Part shown: piece after piece, positions 32,376 to 44,678 of the stretch
Position numbering within the stretch: the stretch's first letter is position 1
Layout of the letters: every line of letters begins with the position of its first letter
Source of the DNA: Larix kaempferi
Lineage: Eukaryota > Streptophyta > Pinopsida > Pinales > Pinaceae
Assembly: GCA_027924585.1 (NCBI GenBank)
Contig: BSBM01000877.1
Coordinates: 7,441,501-7,505,500, forward strand
Reading direction: 5' to 3'
Length of the DNA: 64,000 bases
The notes under the pieces: model-generated
Told to the model about the DNA's origin: nothing
The model's database searches: none
The model's input: only the letters and a program-made list of their open reading frames with translations
Made by a program: the position numbers and the translations under genes

Positions 32376-33891
32376 TGTTGGCTCAATATATTTTTCTTTA
32401 ACTTTCCAAGATAGACCCAGGTTCTTTGCGGTTCAGGGAAACAACAAAACCCTTTTTCACCGGCCCTTTCGGCAGCAGTCTGCGAGCAGACTGAGGTCTC
32501 ACCTGAGGCAAAGTTATGGGGAGGTTGCAGAATCAGGATTCCAAAACTAGGTGATGCGCACTTCAGTGGAATGGGGGACTGCGCGGAGTTCCACCTCTTC
32601 GCAGCTAAATCTTATGCTATCGTGCACACAGGAGCTATGCAGTTGGGAACGATTCTTTGACAACAGGGAAACACAACGGGAGTCTGCGCTACCTCTTTAA
32701 CAATCACACATTATCAACGATCTTTACTTAGTGTAAATTATGCATTCAATAAGTGTTTAGACTGTAAACCTTGCAACTTATACAATACGATGAACTATAA
32801 TGCAACTGCGCACTTCCGGTTCTCCGCTCAGGAAATCACACTATACAGACTTTGCTGACTTAAGTGTTTATCCATTTCACTTATGCATTCATCATGTTCA
32901 GAAGTACTTCCTATTTCAACATTCACTCATATGAATTCAACACTTAGCCTGTTATTTCTATCATTCATTCTTCTGGAGAATACACAAGAAAGCAAAGATA
33001 CATATACTCATAAGTAGAACTTAACCATTTACCAAAGAAAGCACACATGTAGTCACATAAAACAAGGATTTAATGTGGTTCACCCCCAGGATGGGATCTA
33101 TGTCCATAGGAACTGTTGTTTTATTATAAATAGGAAGGGTTCAACAGTTCCAGTTTGTGCACTTAGCTGCAAACTCTCTTCTCTTCTTCGATGGGTCTCT
33201 GCGCACATAGCTGCAGAGCCTCTTTACAATAGTCTCTCAACAGAGATCAGTATTAAACAATAATCCCATACAAAATCAACCCTTTCCCTTACAAAATTTC
33301 CCTTTATATAGATCGTCCCCTTAGGTCACGTATGTTACAATCATGGCGGTTTAAGCAAACCCTAAGGTACCCAAAATGGTGCGCTTACCCCGCTAACTAG
33401 ATCTGTTAGGCTATGATAGAGACTTCACCGTCGTGGCCATCCTTCTGCGCTGTCTCTGGCTTCTGTCATCTTCTAACTGCATGTGGTCACGTCGCTTTCA
33501 GCCCCTTTGTTGAACACATGTCAACGGGTCGCTTTAATCCTATTGTTCCTTCTCTAACGGCTTTGTGCACCCAATCCACGTAGTGATTCCTTTGCTCGTG
33601 TGGTCGATCGCTTTCCTTCTCTACCACTCCTTACCCGCCTCTTGGGAATATCAGAGTATCTTAACCAAAATAGATCGTCGATCGATCTCACTGGAACCTT
33701 TACCATTTTCCATCCAAAACTCTACCATTCTGGATCTTCGCAGAGCTAGCACTTCGTGACACTATTTCTCCACAGCGCAGTAACCTCACAGCGCTAGCTC
33801 TTCTACTTTGTCGATGCTTCACTGCGTTGTAACTTCGGAGCTCCCAAAACTGACTTGTCCAAAATTGTCTTAACTTAGGACACACCCAATA
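32376..33891 (-). repeat. 3' LTR of element C
   Basis: 1516 bp on the minus strand, starting TATTGGGTGTG at 33891 (TG of the usual TGTTGGG has mutated) and ending CCAACA at 32376. The end segment (tcgcagactgctgccgaaag and so on) matches the ends of B's LTRs. A conserved phrase, gagccacatgtacgtgttagg on the minus strand, precedes it as in B. Confidence 0.85.
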
Positions 33892-36811
33892 GACCCTAAC
33901 ACGTACATGTGGCTCGTCCCTGAGCCAATCTCAGTAGCTTCAGTGGGATTTTCTTCTCCTTGCTGAGCTATCTTTGCAGCAAATTCCACATAAGTTGCGC
34001 TTAGCTTCACAACTGTGTCTTTAGATTCTTTCTCAATTTCCTTGACGGTTTCCAACACTTCTAGTGACAAGTCTTCCGCAGCCTGTTCTTGTACCGTTAT
34101 CTCCGATGCGCAGAGTTCCTATAATTTCTATTCAATATTTTGCGAGATTGCAAGAGCTTCTTCCTGTAGGGGTTGTGTCTTTGTCGAGGTTTCATCCTCC
34201 CTTTCTCTCAAAACTAGAAGTTCCTTCTTTAGTTACTTAACCTACGCAAATCCTAGGAGTAGCTCCTTTGCCGACAGGGTCTTCATCTGTGCATTTAGAG
34301 CATCTATGTCTACTTGTGTTTTCCGTACACTGGTTTGGACCTGCAGCAGTTGTAGGTCCTCTTGGAGTGTGGTCCAAACTCTGGTTGCTTCATCCAGCAA
34401 GTTCTGGCACTTAGCTATTTCACTGGAGATATTTTCTGTGGCAACTTTCACTTCTGCTATTCTAATTTCTGTTTGATCTGGTGGTGTCTTCCGGAGATTC
34501 TGTGCTTCCAAGGTGGCAAGCTTTTCTTTGTAGTCTATCCCCATGTCGACCATTTTAGCTTTAAGATTGTTGACCGCAGAGCCAATCTTAAGGATTGTAG
34601 CTGTGAGCTCTGGCTACTCATCACTCCGGTATCTCTGCACAGACCGAAGCAACAATTTGCTTTATTCTTCGGTGTCGTTCATGCGAACTTTCAAGCTCCT
34701 TGTCCTTCTTCTCACTTTCTTCCTACGACTATTTATAATTTTCTACTAGATTCTAGTGTTGGCTCACAATCACCATATCTCTCTCATGGATTTCCTCCAC
34801 ATCCTGCAGGTGCAGATTATGTAGGCCTTCTAGCAGTAACATGGCGATATCAATATCCACATGTGGTAGGTTCTTCGTACCTTCGGCTAATGCATCACTT
34901 CGAAAAATTATACTTAGCGGGTCCATGCGGATGATGTGCACTCACAGTGCCATGGTTAGAGCCAAGGGATTTTTTTGCTAAGGTGTGGCACCGGATCTCC
35001 CTTTTGAGTCATAATCACGAACCAAGTCTTTCTGGACTTGTTCCATCTTCACTGCTATGATTTGAAAGGTTGTAAGAGTTTCTTTAGACTTACTTGAATC
35101 TCTTCGTTTTTCATGTCTTTTAGGGCATGCACGTCTTCCAGATATGCACTGACCCTACCCGAGATGATCTCATAATAATCATCATGCAACTGCACTTCGG
35201 ATGGCTTCTTTGTGGATTTTTGTTTCTTTTTCAACCCTTTCTTTGGTACCAAGCTTTCTGGCTCCTTGCTTTTTTCTCCTAGTACCCTCTGAGTTTTGTC
35301 AGCTCCTTTATCTTGCTCTTCACCAGTTTATTCAGTGATCTTTGTCGGGGTCGCAGTATTTTCATCTGAGTTCGAGTCGATGACCATTGGCCCTTCGACC
35401 TTCCATTCATATAACCACTCCTTCATGATCAAATCAATACTTGCTTCGTCCAAGTGATAGTTCACTACGAACCATTCTGGATTCTTTTCTGTGCCTTTGG
35501 TGAAATATAAATTAAATGCATGTCATCTTTAAAATTGAAAGTGCGAATATATTTTGTCGTTACCTCCTTTGAGATGCGTGGTGTGTGAATGATGACATCG
35601 CACAACTATTCAAAATATGTGAGGAATACTTCATTTGAGGCATGTTGTTGGTCTGTCTTCAGAGTTGCCCAGAGATTTGCATATCTGGGTCCTCAGCAAT
35701 CCTAGATGAGAGAGGAAAGACCGACATAATGCTTCGATTCCTTCCAACCTACAAAGGTGATCAACACCATTAGCCAATTGTAGTGGAAGGCGGTGCCATT
35801 GATTTGAGTGTCGCGGACATCATCCAGGAACTCGTTTAGCAAATACTGAGACCAATTAAACCTTACTCCCTACCCTGTCTTCGCAGCGAGGTGAATTGCT
35901 CTGCTTGGTACTTCTGTTGGTCTTGCCTTCCGCAAGAATTTTCCTCTGAGCAGTTCTACTACAAACTACATGGCATCATCTTTTAGGTCTTCTGTGATGA
36001 AACCTCATTTTCCTTTGGGAATGTTGAATTCCTCCTTCATCTGCGCTGCGATCTCTTTGTCCCTTGTTTTTCCCGTAGAGAACTTTTTAGGGTCATCACC
36101 TCGCTTACTTAGTCCCGTGATCCTATGGATCAAGTCTATGGTGAGATCAACATTCATGTCCATCCACATGTAGCCTTGGTGTGTGTGCGATATCAGAGTG
36201 CGCACCACCGTGTTGAGTTTAGGACTCCTATCGAAGTGTGGGATCCGCAGCAGGTTCAAAAGGCCCGAGTCCACGACTTTGGAAAGCCAACTCTGTGCTA
36301 CCAACAGTGGATTGTTCTTCATGTCCATTTTCTGGCACATGTATCTATCTGATTGAAACTAAGGGTACTTGGGCTTGTCCGGTTCCTTGAGTTGTTGCGG
36401 CAAGTCATAATCTTCAAACTTACAGTTTGCGATCTTTCCTAACAATTTTTCCCGTGTTTTGACATGACTGGACATCAGTGGAAGCGGTATCTCATACTTG
36501 GTGTTTCTAGAAAGCTTCATGGCTGGTGCATCTGGTGCTCGCAAAGAGATATAGGTTGTTCTTAAGTATATGGGAAGCTCTATATCTGCTAGTGGGGTGT
36601 TTGGTTTCTTAGGCCCTATTATTTTTGGCTTTGATGTTTCAACTATAGGCTCCTTTCCCTTGTGATGCGTTGTTGTAGGGTGGCGTAGTGAACAGCCATA
36701 TCCCTGGCCTTTTTCTGGAACAGACTTCTTGGCAGGTGTTTTCATCAACCCTTTGGCCCCAACTTGTTCGAATTCGTGCAGCACTTTGTCTAGAGTAGAC
36801 TCTTCAGACAT
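33892..36811 (-). pseudogene. Extra ORF after integrase in element C, homologous to that of B
   Basis: From the right: a linker with KKSVPEKGQGYG and SLRAPDAPAMKLSRNTKYE, then LLNLLRIPHFDRSPKLNTVV, HQGYMWMDMNVDLTIDLIHR, ITGLSKRGDDPKKF, LLNEFLDDVRDTQING and WLMVLITFVGWKESKHYV, and at the left end Glu/Lys-rich coiled-coil stretches (34242-34553, 33870-34070). The order equals that in B (21849-24744). The opening frame (36359-36811, 150 codons) is intact and gives a natural start, MSEESTLDKVLHEF, downstream of the integrase. Confidence 0.65.
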
Positions 36812-37439
36812 TCACTTACAGTGCGAATATGAGCTCAAGAAAGTCTATCAATTCTATGTAATAATTAAGCTTGAAAATCTTGGTAACTGAATCACTGTAT
36901 AAACTGTGGTATTTACAGGCACTGGAATCCTTACCCATGTCCCTTAATGGTTAGGTCAGCATTAAAAGCTATGACCATTCGGAAAAATATCAGCAAAATC
37001 TGTGTACTTTCCTGCCTTAACTACGCCTTCAACGGGGGATTCCTCCTTAATTACCAAAATGGATAGTTTCCAAAACACTGTATAACGGTCACTTGTCTGC
37101 TCCAACGGCTATATTGGTGTGTTGCATCGAACTGTGTGGATGGGTTGTCACCACTCCCAGCATGGTGAACTACGCGGTGTTGTATTTTCCTCTGACTGAA
37201 CTATGCGTCCTTCGTGCTACTTTTGATCTTCATCTTTTTTTTTTTTGCACAGCTTCACTTCTCTACTAGTGTTGCATTGTAGATGCATCCTTTCCATCGA
37301 ATTGTGCGTATCGGACCAAAACTGTGTACAGACTTTCCTCAATTTCTAGTGCCCAATTTCAACTGTACTTAACACTTAGAAATTTCCTTCTCTTCTGATT
37401 ACTGAGGGTTCTGCGAAGTACGACTATCCCTGTAGGGTT

Positions 37440-38700
37440 TAAGTCTACTTCCATTAACTAGACTTGGTAAGTTGTCTCCGGATAACGTGGCTAACTAAGC
37501 TATGCCACCATTAGTAACATGCATAACAATATATGGCCCAAGCCAATGCATTTTAAATTTGCCAGGAAATTTCATGAACTTACTATCATACAAGAGGACA
37601 AGATCTCCTACCTAGAAGAATTTGTTATTCATATGGCGATCATGCCATGCTTTTTCTCTGTCCTTTTGCACTTGTTGGTGAAAGCCTACAATGAAGAGAT
37701 CTTCCTCCAACCAACCAAGTGTAGAAGTATTTATTGCAATGTCTCTTCATCTACCATGTCTGTGAATGCTGCAATCCTTAAGCTTGGTACAATATACTCC
37801 ATAGGCATCACAACTTCCTGTCCATAGGCCAGCATGAATGGTGTGTGTCCTGTCAGTTTCTTACAAGTTTTCCTATATGCCCATAAGACAGCTAGTATGC
37901 GCAGATTCCAATCGTCTCTGTTTGTGTTACATACTTTGGTCAGTGCATTTTCCAACACTTTGTTAAATGCTTCGATAGTTCCATTGGCTTGTGGATGGTA
38001 AGGTGTACTCCTCTGAAGATATATCTGAAATTATTCAATCAATGCTTCAATGGTTTTGTTCAGGAAGTGAGTTCCTTGATCACTCATTAATATTTTTGGG
38101 CATCCAAATCTGGTAAGGATATTCTCAAAGATGAACTGCGCGGCAATAACTGCGCTACAGTCCTTGACTAGTTTAGCTTCTGCCCATCTGGTGAGATAAT
38201 CTGTAGTGGTGATAATATATCTCGCACCAGTCCTCTTCCTTGGTGGGTTAATAGGTCCCACAAAATAAATTTTCCACTTGCCAAATGATTGTAAAGTCAA
38301 TTGCGGTCTTAATGGAATTTCGTCTCTTCGCGATGGCTTCCCAGTCCTTTGGCACACATTGCAACTTCGACAATGTTCTTTTGAGTCTTTGTGGAAGGTA
38401 GGCCACCATAGTCCTGCTCTTAATATCGTCTGCGCAGTTGCTCTTCCTGCATAGTGACCTCCAGACACACTTGAATTTTCCTCAACCAATATAAATGGAT
38501 TTTCATGTTCTAAAATGCATCGGCACAACACTTCATCGGGTCCTAACTTGTATACTTGTCCTGCGATGACAGTGAAGTCTGCTGCTCTGACTGCCATCTA
38601 CTTCTTCTGGTGCATAGTAAACTTTGTGTGTGCCAATCCTGTAGTCAAAAATTCTACAATGTCTTTGTAATAATCATCTGTGATTTGTATGGAAAATAAT
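37440..38700 (-). pseudogene. Integrase of element C
   Basis: [20 protein letters not shown] and [16 protein letters not shown] give the zinc finger. The core keeps the second Asp ([11 protein letters not shown]) and Glu (NGTIEAFN), but the first Asp is Tyr (KIYFVGPI where B has AIDFMGPI). C-terminal GPY/F-like region is readable to about 37440. Frames 38031-38597 and 37731-37958 are open; the joins between them are broken. Loss of the first catalytic residue makes this copy inactive. Confidence 0.8.
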
Positions 38701-38739
38701 TGCACGTCAGGCAGATTGTCTTCAAGATTTGTGGGTTGT

Positions 38740-40088
38740 TTGCTTGACTCAATCCTTGAGAGATGGTCAGGTCCTAGGTTCAGTCTTCCTAGTTTAACAA
38801 TAATTTCAAAGTCATACTATTGAAAGAGTAGTAACCATTTGCATATTATCCCCCTTAACACTGGATTATTGACCAATTACTTTAGAGCTGAATGGTCAGT
38901 GTGCATGGAGAAGTGCGTACCTAGCAAATAGTGCCTGAATTTCTGCAGTGCGTACACCATAGTTAAAACCTCTTTTTTTGTGGTTGTGTAATTATTCTCG
39001 ACTAAAGACAACTTTCTGCTTGAAAATGCATTGGGGTGATCAATGCCCCCTTCACCTGGTTGAGCGAGCACAATGCCCAACGCTATAGATGAAGCATCAA
39101 CATGTACATGAAATGGTTTATTCCAATCTGGAAAAACTAGAATAGGTGCAGTTACCATTTTCTCTTTTAATGTATCCAATCCTATCTGGCATTCTTCACT
39201 CCATACGAAGTTCGCTTCTTTCTTTAGAAGTTTATCCATCTCCGCGGTTATCTGCGCATAACCGGTGATGAAATTTATGTAATATCCTATATGTCCCATT
39301 GTAGTGCGAAGATACTTTACTAAATTTGGTTCCGGTAAATTCACAATGACTGCAATCTTCACAGGATCAACCATCAGACCTTGCTTACACACAATGTGTC
39401 CTAGTAGTATACCATAGGGTACGCAGAAAACACTTTTTTTCAAGTTCAAGGAAATTTGATGTTGTATACACTTAGCTAACATAATTCTGAGGTTTTCATA
39501 ATGGTTCTTTAGTAAACCAAATACAGTCCAATCATCAAAGTATACCTCTAGGAACTTATGAATAAAATCCTTGAATGCAGCCACAACAACTCTGGAAAAT
39601 ATAGCAGGTGCATTCATCAAACCAAATGGCATAACTGTATACTGATATGAGCCCCATTCAGTAGAAAATGTAGTCTTATGTTTGTCTGCTGAGTCGATTC
39701 TAATTTGATGGTATCCAGATAATCCATCAGTGAATGAGTAGGCCTCATTTCCTCCCACGTTGTCTAGTACTTCATCTGTAAATGGAGTAGGAAATGGGTC
39801 GTATAGCGAAGCATCATTGAGCTTCCTCAAGTCCACACAGATTCTAATTTCCCCTTTTTTCTTTTTATCCTGGATAACCATAGGGCTTATCCATTCTAAT
39901 TCTTCTACTGGCTCAATGATCCCTGCATCGAGCATCTTATCGAGCTCTGCCTTCACTCTTTCCTTGTATCTGGGATTTATTCTATAAGGCCTCTGCTTGA
40001 TGGGCTCCGTGCCTAGCTTGAGAGGTATCTTCATGACTCCCAAGTCTCCCAAAATGCCTTTCATTTTGGACAACTTTGTTGGAAACAA
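38740..40088 (-). CDS. Reverse transcriptase and RNase H of element C
   Basis: The 403-codon frame (38877-40088) begins MFPTKLSKMKGILGDLGVMK, and has ICVDLRKLNDASLYDPFPTP, TDGLSGYHQIRI, MPFGLMNAPAIFSRVV, the catalytic YFDD (Asp185, Asp186) and then RNase H with HVDASSIALGIVLAQ, SSRKLSLVENNYTTTKKEV and HTDHSALK. RNase H continues in another frame to about 38740 (LGRLNLGPDHLSRIE). The start Met is internal to the original polyprotein. Best preserved pol segment in the window. Confidence 0.85.
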
Positions 40089-40413
40089 ATCCTAATACTC
40101 ATGCAGAAGGTCTACAATCTGCGCGGTCGTTTCTTCATCCCAGTAATCCCCAATGGATGGGAGCTTTGGTTCTTCACTTGTGCCAATGTTAACTTTTCTT
40201 GTTTTTTCAGGGCCGCTGAGGTCTGGAATTTCCAATGGAGGTCCCTCTACATCACGCGCACCCGCTGACTCAGGTATATGGATATTGCTTGGATCCTCAT
40301 CATCGCTCTCCTCCTCATCTTCTTCATCTACGGAGAGGTTATAAAATTCAAGGGCGTATTCTATCTATCTTTCCCATTCTGGTTGTTGGTTCATAGTCTC
40401 TGGCCTGCCATTA
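40089..40413 (-). pseudogene. Pol linker of element C upstream of RT
   Basis: Acidic segment (Asp/Glu-rich, LSVDEEDEEESDDEDPSN on the minus strand) matching in position the linkers of A and B before FPTKF. Interrupted at 40413 by solo LTR H. Confidence 0.6.
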
Positions 40414-42151
40414 TGTTGGGCCTAGCCCAACAGGGCCATTTTTGGTGACATTTTTTATGCTGAAGGGACCTGAGCTGTGTGCAGTTCAGAATACTGGATT
40501 TTTCCTAAGTATCAAGAGTGCTGCGAAGATGTGCGCAGTACCATGTTTTGAAGGATGCAGTGAAGATCAACGCGGCGCAGTATCAGTGCTACGAAGGTAG
40601 TAGGCCACGTGGAGCCAGTAAAGTTGTGTACTGGACGGAGGATGGCCGGATAGAATTGATGGACCAGCGATGGTCTATTTTTGGTAAGACTGCTGAAAAG
40701 ATGCTGAGTTGCAGGCATAAACAGATCGGTAAGGCGGCCAACTGTATGAGACTGTTAAGCAGAAGATGGGTCGGGAAAGTGACAGTTTGGAGAGCAGCAA
40801 AGTACGTGATTGTTAAGAGGAAAATGGCAGAAGGAAAGCAATTGGGAGCTGAGCCAGTCGTATGTGGCCGTTAAGGGATGGATGGCCTGCAGAGAAAGCG
40901 ACTGGGAGCTGAGCCAGTCGCACGAGTCAGTCAGTGGAAGGACGGCTCGAAGTGGATGACCTATTGGTGTGCGCACAACAGGAAGGCTAAAAGCAGTCGG
41001 TCTAAGGCATGGAGGACTGCCATGACAGTAGGATCGCTATCAAAAGCCAGCATGACGGTTCATAGGTACCGTAGTGGTTTGGAAACCCTAAGGGTTTCGA
41101 TCTTCAATGTTGTAAAGACACGACCTTCGAGCGTGATCTATTTAAGAAGACCATTTTTGTATAGGTTGGGTTGGTCATTGGTTAAGGGTTGTTTACTGTT
41201 GGATATTGTATTGTAATATCTTTTGAATCGAGAATAGATTGTAAAGGCTCTGCAATTGAGTGCGCAAAGACCTATCTAAGCAAGAAGAGAGTCGTAGCTG
41301 AGTGCGTGGCTAAGAACTGTGAACCCTTCCTTAAAAGAAATATCAAACACAGTTCTTGTGGATGTAGCTTCCCACCCGGGGGAGTGAACCACGTTAAATA
41401 GTGTGTTGTGAGACTGAATGTTTATGCGTTTGCATTTATAGTTATCTGTTTCTGTAGTTGAATGTCTGGATATTTGCTTACAGTCTGTTATGAGAAGGCT
41501 TTTATATGCATTTTCCATCAAGGGAGTATGGAATGATATGTTAAGTCTGCATGAATGGGTGTATGGTTAATATCAGCTTTTCTTCTAGGGACAGTAAATC
41601 TATCATCTGCTTGAGCATGGGAAAGTTGTTCACGTACTTAAATGGTTGCAGTCGACGAATGTATAACCGTTAGTTCGCACCTGAGGGTTATGCTTAAAAT
41701 AGTAACATTCTAAGTGTGTGAATGAGCATTAAGTAGTAAGTCATTTGAGTGTATGACTAAGTAGATGAGTGATACTCAACTCATTGTTTTAAGCATTTTG
41801 CAAATAGTCCAAGTGTAGGAAGTCAAGCAGTGGTGCTCGCAGTGTAGTATTAAGTCTCGCAGTAAGGAAAAAGATAGTGGTGCGGGCCGCGGTGTTGACC
41901 ATCACCGCGCAGCCTGACCCGCGCAGCAAACAGCCGATGCGCTGCCGCAAACTTCGTCACAGTCATCAACTCATCATTCACTATGGACATCTGAGTCTGC
42001 AGTGCTCCATTAGAAACACCTCGGGTGAGACCTCATCCTACTTGCAGGATGTTGCCAAAAGGGTCGGTGCGAAGGGGTTTTGTTGGTTTAAGGTAACCGC
42101 ACAGAACCTGGGTCTTCATAAAACCTCTGGTCAGCATTTGATAAGCCAACA
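40414..42151 (+). mobile_element. Solo LTR H in element C
   Basis: 1738 bp, starts TGTTGGGCCTAGCCC, ends AAGCCAACA, flanked by perfect CATTA copies (40409-40413 and 42152-42156). Related to B's LTRs (same start, same atagcttccc.cccggggg. phrase near 41370, similar end), but about 240 bp longer. It has no internal region, so it is what remains after recombination between two LTRs. C's coding sequence continues on both sides. 40518-40874 is open (118 codons) but looks like chance. Confidence 0.88.
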
Positions 42152-42270
42152 CATTAAATATCTTCTCTTTGTTGACCTTTAATGCCTCAGTTATACTTGG
42201 GCATTCGTCTCTAAATATTCTTTCGTTGATAATCTGCAGAGCATCATTTATGTTTGGACAGTCATCTTCA
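42152..42270 (-). pseudogene. Remnant of the second gag-like module, element C
   Basis: The minus strand reads DDCPNINDALQIINERI and then a second, similar SITEALKVNKEKIF phrase, matching DDHPTIHDALQLIKQKIF of B. It places the module in C too and gives the point where C is lost (42270). Confidence 0.6.
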
Positions 42271-42640
42271 CACTAGTACAAAATGAGAGATAAGTAACCA
42301 AAAAAACGACCAAAATCCGCATATAAATGACCACAGGTAACAAATTAGTGGCCATATATCACGCGACCAAAAATGTGGTCATATTTAGCTTGGTCATTTA
42401 TAGCTTATCTTGTGGTCATATATTTGGTCGTATATTTGGTCATATATTTGGTCATTAATTATCACAATTAATGACCACATTTTTTGTCACGTGATAAATG
42501 ACCAGCGATCGCCAACTCAAAAGTGGTCATCTATATGCATATTTTGGTCATTTGTTTGGTCACTTATCTCTCATGTTGTACTGGTGGTCATTTATATGCA
42601 AATTTTGGTCATCTGTTTAGTCATTTATCTCTTTTTAGTG
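42271..42640. mobile_element. CACTA-like miniature element
   Basis: Starts CACTAGTACAAAATGAGAG and has an inverted match at 42562-42586 (acttatctctcatgttgtactggtg; two mismatches over 25 bases). A further inverted match beyond it, ending TTTTTAGTG at 42640, pairs with the subterminal cgaccaaaatccgcatataa at 42307, so the right end seems duplicated or rearranged. The inside is built of many short words ggtcat/atgacc in both orientations, typical of subterminal repeats. No transposase. I find no convincing 3-bp target duplication. Confidence 0.55.
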
Positions 42641-42655
42641 GTTTTAGAATATAAA

Positions 42656-42727
42656 TAGGGCACGGAGGAGTCAAACCACCAACCTCCTGCCTATAAGGAA
42701 GGTGCTCTACCATTGAGCTAGCACTTT
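42656..42727 (-). tRNA. tRNA-like sequence, probably a pseudo-tRNA
   Basis: Minus strand: D-arm TAGCTCAATGGTAGAGC, anticodon stem with one mismatch around loop CTTATAG (anticodon TAT, Ile-like), T-arm GGTGG-TTTGACT-CCTCC with one mismatch. A-box and B-box promoter motifs are therefore present. The acceptor stem pairs poorly (about two mismatches and two wobble pairs). It may be a decayed tRNA or the head of a tRNA-derived SINE. Confidence 0.5.
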
Positions 42728-43784
42728 TAAACAGAATTCCTTATGGATTGATATGAGAATAAAATTTCCAACAGTTAACACCATCTTGCCAAATTTGAAG
42801 AATAAAAAGTGTTGAACTCAACTACTGCAACAGGCTAAGGACTATTGTTTTTGGCCATTCTTCCACTTCATTTTTGGTAGTGCTTGAGGTCGCCATAGTA
42901 CAGTCATTGTTACTTCAATGGAAGTTGACATGTTTAGTTATTATACAATATATAGAATTCCATCTTTGAATAACAAAGACTCTTTAGCCATAAGTCAAGT
43001 TCTGCAATTTATTTCAGCATAATTTTCAGTGCTAATATATGTTGATATATCTAATATACCCATACTAATCCCTTTTTCATCTAAGAAATAACTGGACCAA
43101 ACAATCTCAGTGATCTCTAATTTCCAGTTACTAAAACCTGATAAGATAGGAACAATTTCCAATGACACTCTAGCCCTTGTGACAGAATATCCACAATCAA
43201 TAAGACAATTGTCAAACTGCAAATTTATTGAGATACAAAAACATACAACCATCCAAATGAATTGTATAATTTTCTTTGATCAATGAACCATGACCAAAAG
43301 CGACAATATCATAATCAATTATGGTGAAATTCGTCAATATTTCTGCAGTCCACATTTAACATCAACAGTTTGAGATGAGTGATGTCTGGCAACAAAATAT
43401 CACAATTTGATTAGTATGGATTTCATTTAGCTATCTTGTGATGGCCATACAACAAAATTAAAGACCAAGACTAACAAATTCCAATTTCAATATTCATAAC
43501 ATCCAATATAATTACATAACAAAAATGTAATCTTAAAAGTGCTTATATTTATTCTAATCTCAGTTGCAAATGAAAAAATTTGTTAGCAGTGTCCAAATTG
43601 ATCTAAGACCTTGTCCAATACAAAAGACATGTTGGTCTAAATTGAAGAAGATAACATTGTATCCTCTGCTTTGTATTTCAATAATATGTAAAATAAGTTA
43701 AAACAGAAAACTTGGAAAACCAAAGTACTGACTAACAATCATCTAAAATCCAACTTGTGTATATAGTCTTAGACCAGTATGCAG
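42728..43784. other. Unassigned AT-rich DNA
   Basis: No ORF or repeat I can support; on the minus strand this lies downstream of the malate dehydrogenase stop codon and may hold its 3' untranslated region. Confidence 0.3.
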
Positions 43785-44678
43785 TTACTGTCCAACAGAT
43801 GAAATTCCTTTTTCAATGCTTGCTAGTAATTCCTTCTTCAACTTCTCTAACCTAGATCTTCCAAGACAAACACATCCCAAAAATAATATTCTTTTTCAAA
43901 TTAGATGTTGAAAATATAATTAGATGTACCAGTGCCTGCATATAAAATCATTTTCATTTGGTATTCACTGACCTTTCATATGCACTCAATGGTACTAAAG
44001 GGAAAACTTCTTCAACACCAGCACGACCTAGTCTTACTTTTGAAGCAAAAAATGGTAGTTCAATTACCTATTATCATCAGCATTGCAATTTATACAAATG
44101 TCAATAATCATCAAACAAGAAATAGCATTAAGAGTCAAATATTTTGAAGCAAATCTTTATTATCTCCATGATCATTATATACCTCTGATGCAACAAGAGC
44201 ACACTGTACAACACTAGCATCACGCCACAGACCATGGAGACAAGCATCAACAAATTTAGCTGCTACAAATGCCTGGATTCAACATATAGATTGCCTCTGA
44301 GAACTGAGAAGAATCACAGAGAAGAAATCATGAAAAATCAATCAAAAAACAATGATTGTAACCACCATTGACAAATTCATCGATCCTGTTCCAGCTTTTG
44401 CTTGGGTTCAACATTAAGCAATATGAATTAGAGAAAATAGCAGAAGGAAATACATATAGACATCGATTACTCAGTAGATATTCACCATCAATTGTGGCAG
44501 ACGGAGAATAAGTAGTTGAAATATTACAAGATGATAGGAACTCTAGAATCCCTTCTGCTTTATACAAATTAATAGACAAATGGTAAATGCTTACCTCAAC
44601 AACCTCTATGCCCCCATTTTGAATGTGGTTCGTTAAGTATTCAACCTCTACTTTGGTAAAAGAAAATGATGGGTTGAC
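43785..44678 (-). pseudogene. PMDH: Peroxisomal (glyoxysomal) NAD-malate dehydrogenase, last five exons
   Basis: Minus-strand exons: 44595-44678 (PSFSFTKVEVEYLTNHIQNG to EVVE, donor GTAAGC); 44366-44401 (AKAGTGSMNLSM); 44183-44272 (AFVAAKFVDACLHGLW to ALVASE); 43973-44067 ([20 protein letters not shown] to SAYE); 43785-43851 (LEKLKKELLASIEKGISSVG, stop). Known: MDH interconverts malate and oxaloacetate with NAD; EYLT..IQNGG and LRG-type spacing fit the peroxisomal form more than the mitochondrial or chloroplast ones. Splice sites are canonical except before 44401, where the base pair that should be AG reads AA. No stops. The NAD-binding half and the catalytic His exon are not found up to 48 kb. 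Either a truncated copy or the end of a gene with very long introns. Confidence 0.75.

Larger units (their letters stand above)
32376..42270 (-). mobile_element. Ty3-type LTR retrotransposon C, minus strand (5' half missing; contains solo LTR H)
   Basis: Reading leftwards from 42270: remnant of the second gag-like module, linker, RT, RNase H, integrase, extra ORF, 3' LTR (33891 to 32376). The 3' LTR sits in element A's RT; its right neighbour gives ATAAC as one target copy (32371-32375), but C's 5' LTR, gag and protease, and the second target copy, are absent because the element stops at 42270 where a CACTA-like repeat starts. Solo LTR H (40414-42151) splits the linker. C is related to but clearly diverged from A and B. 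Confidence 0.85.
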
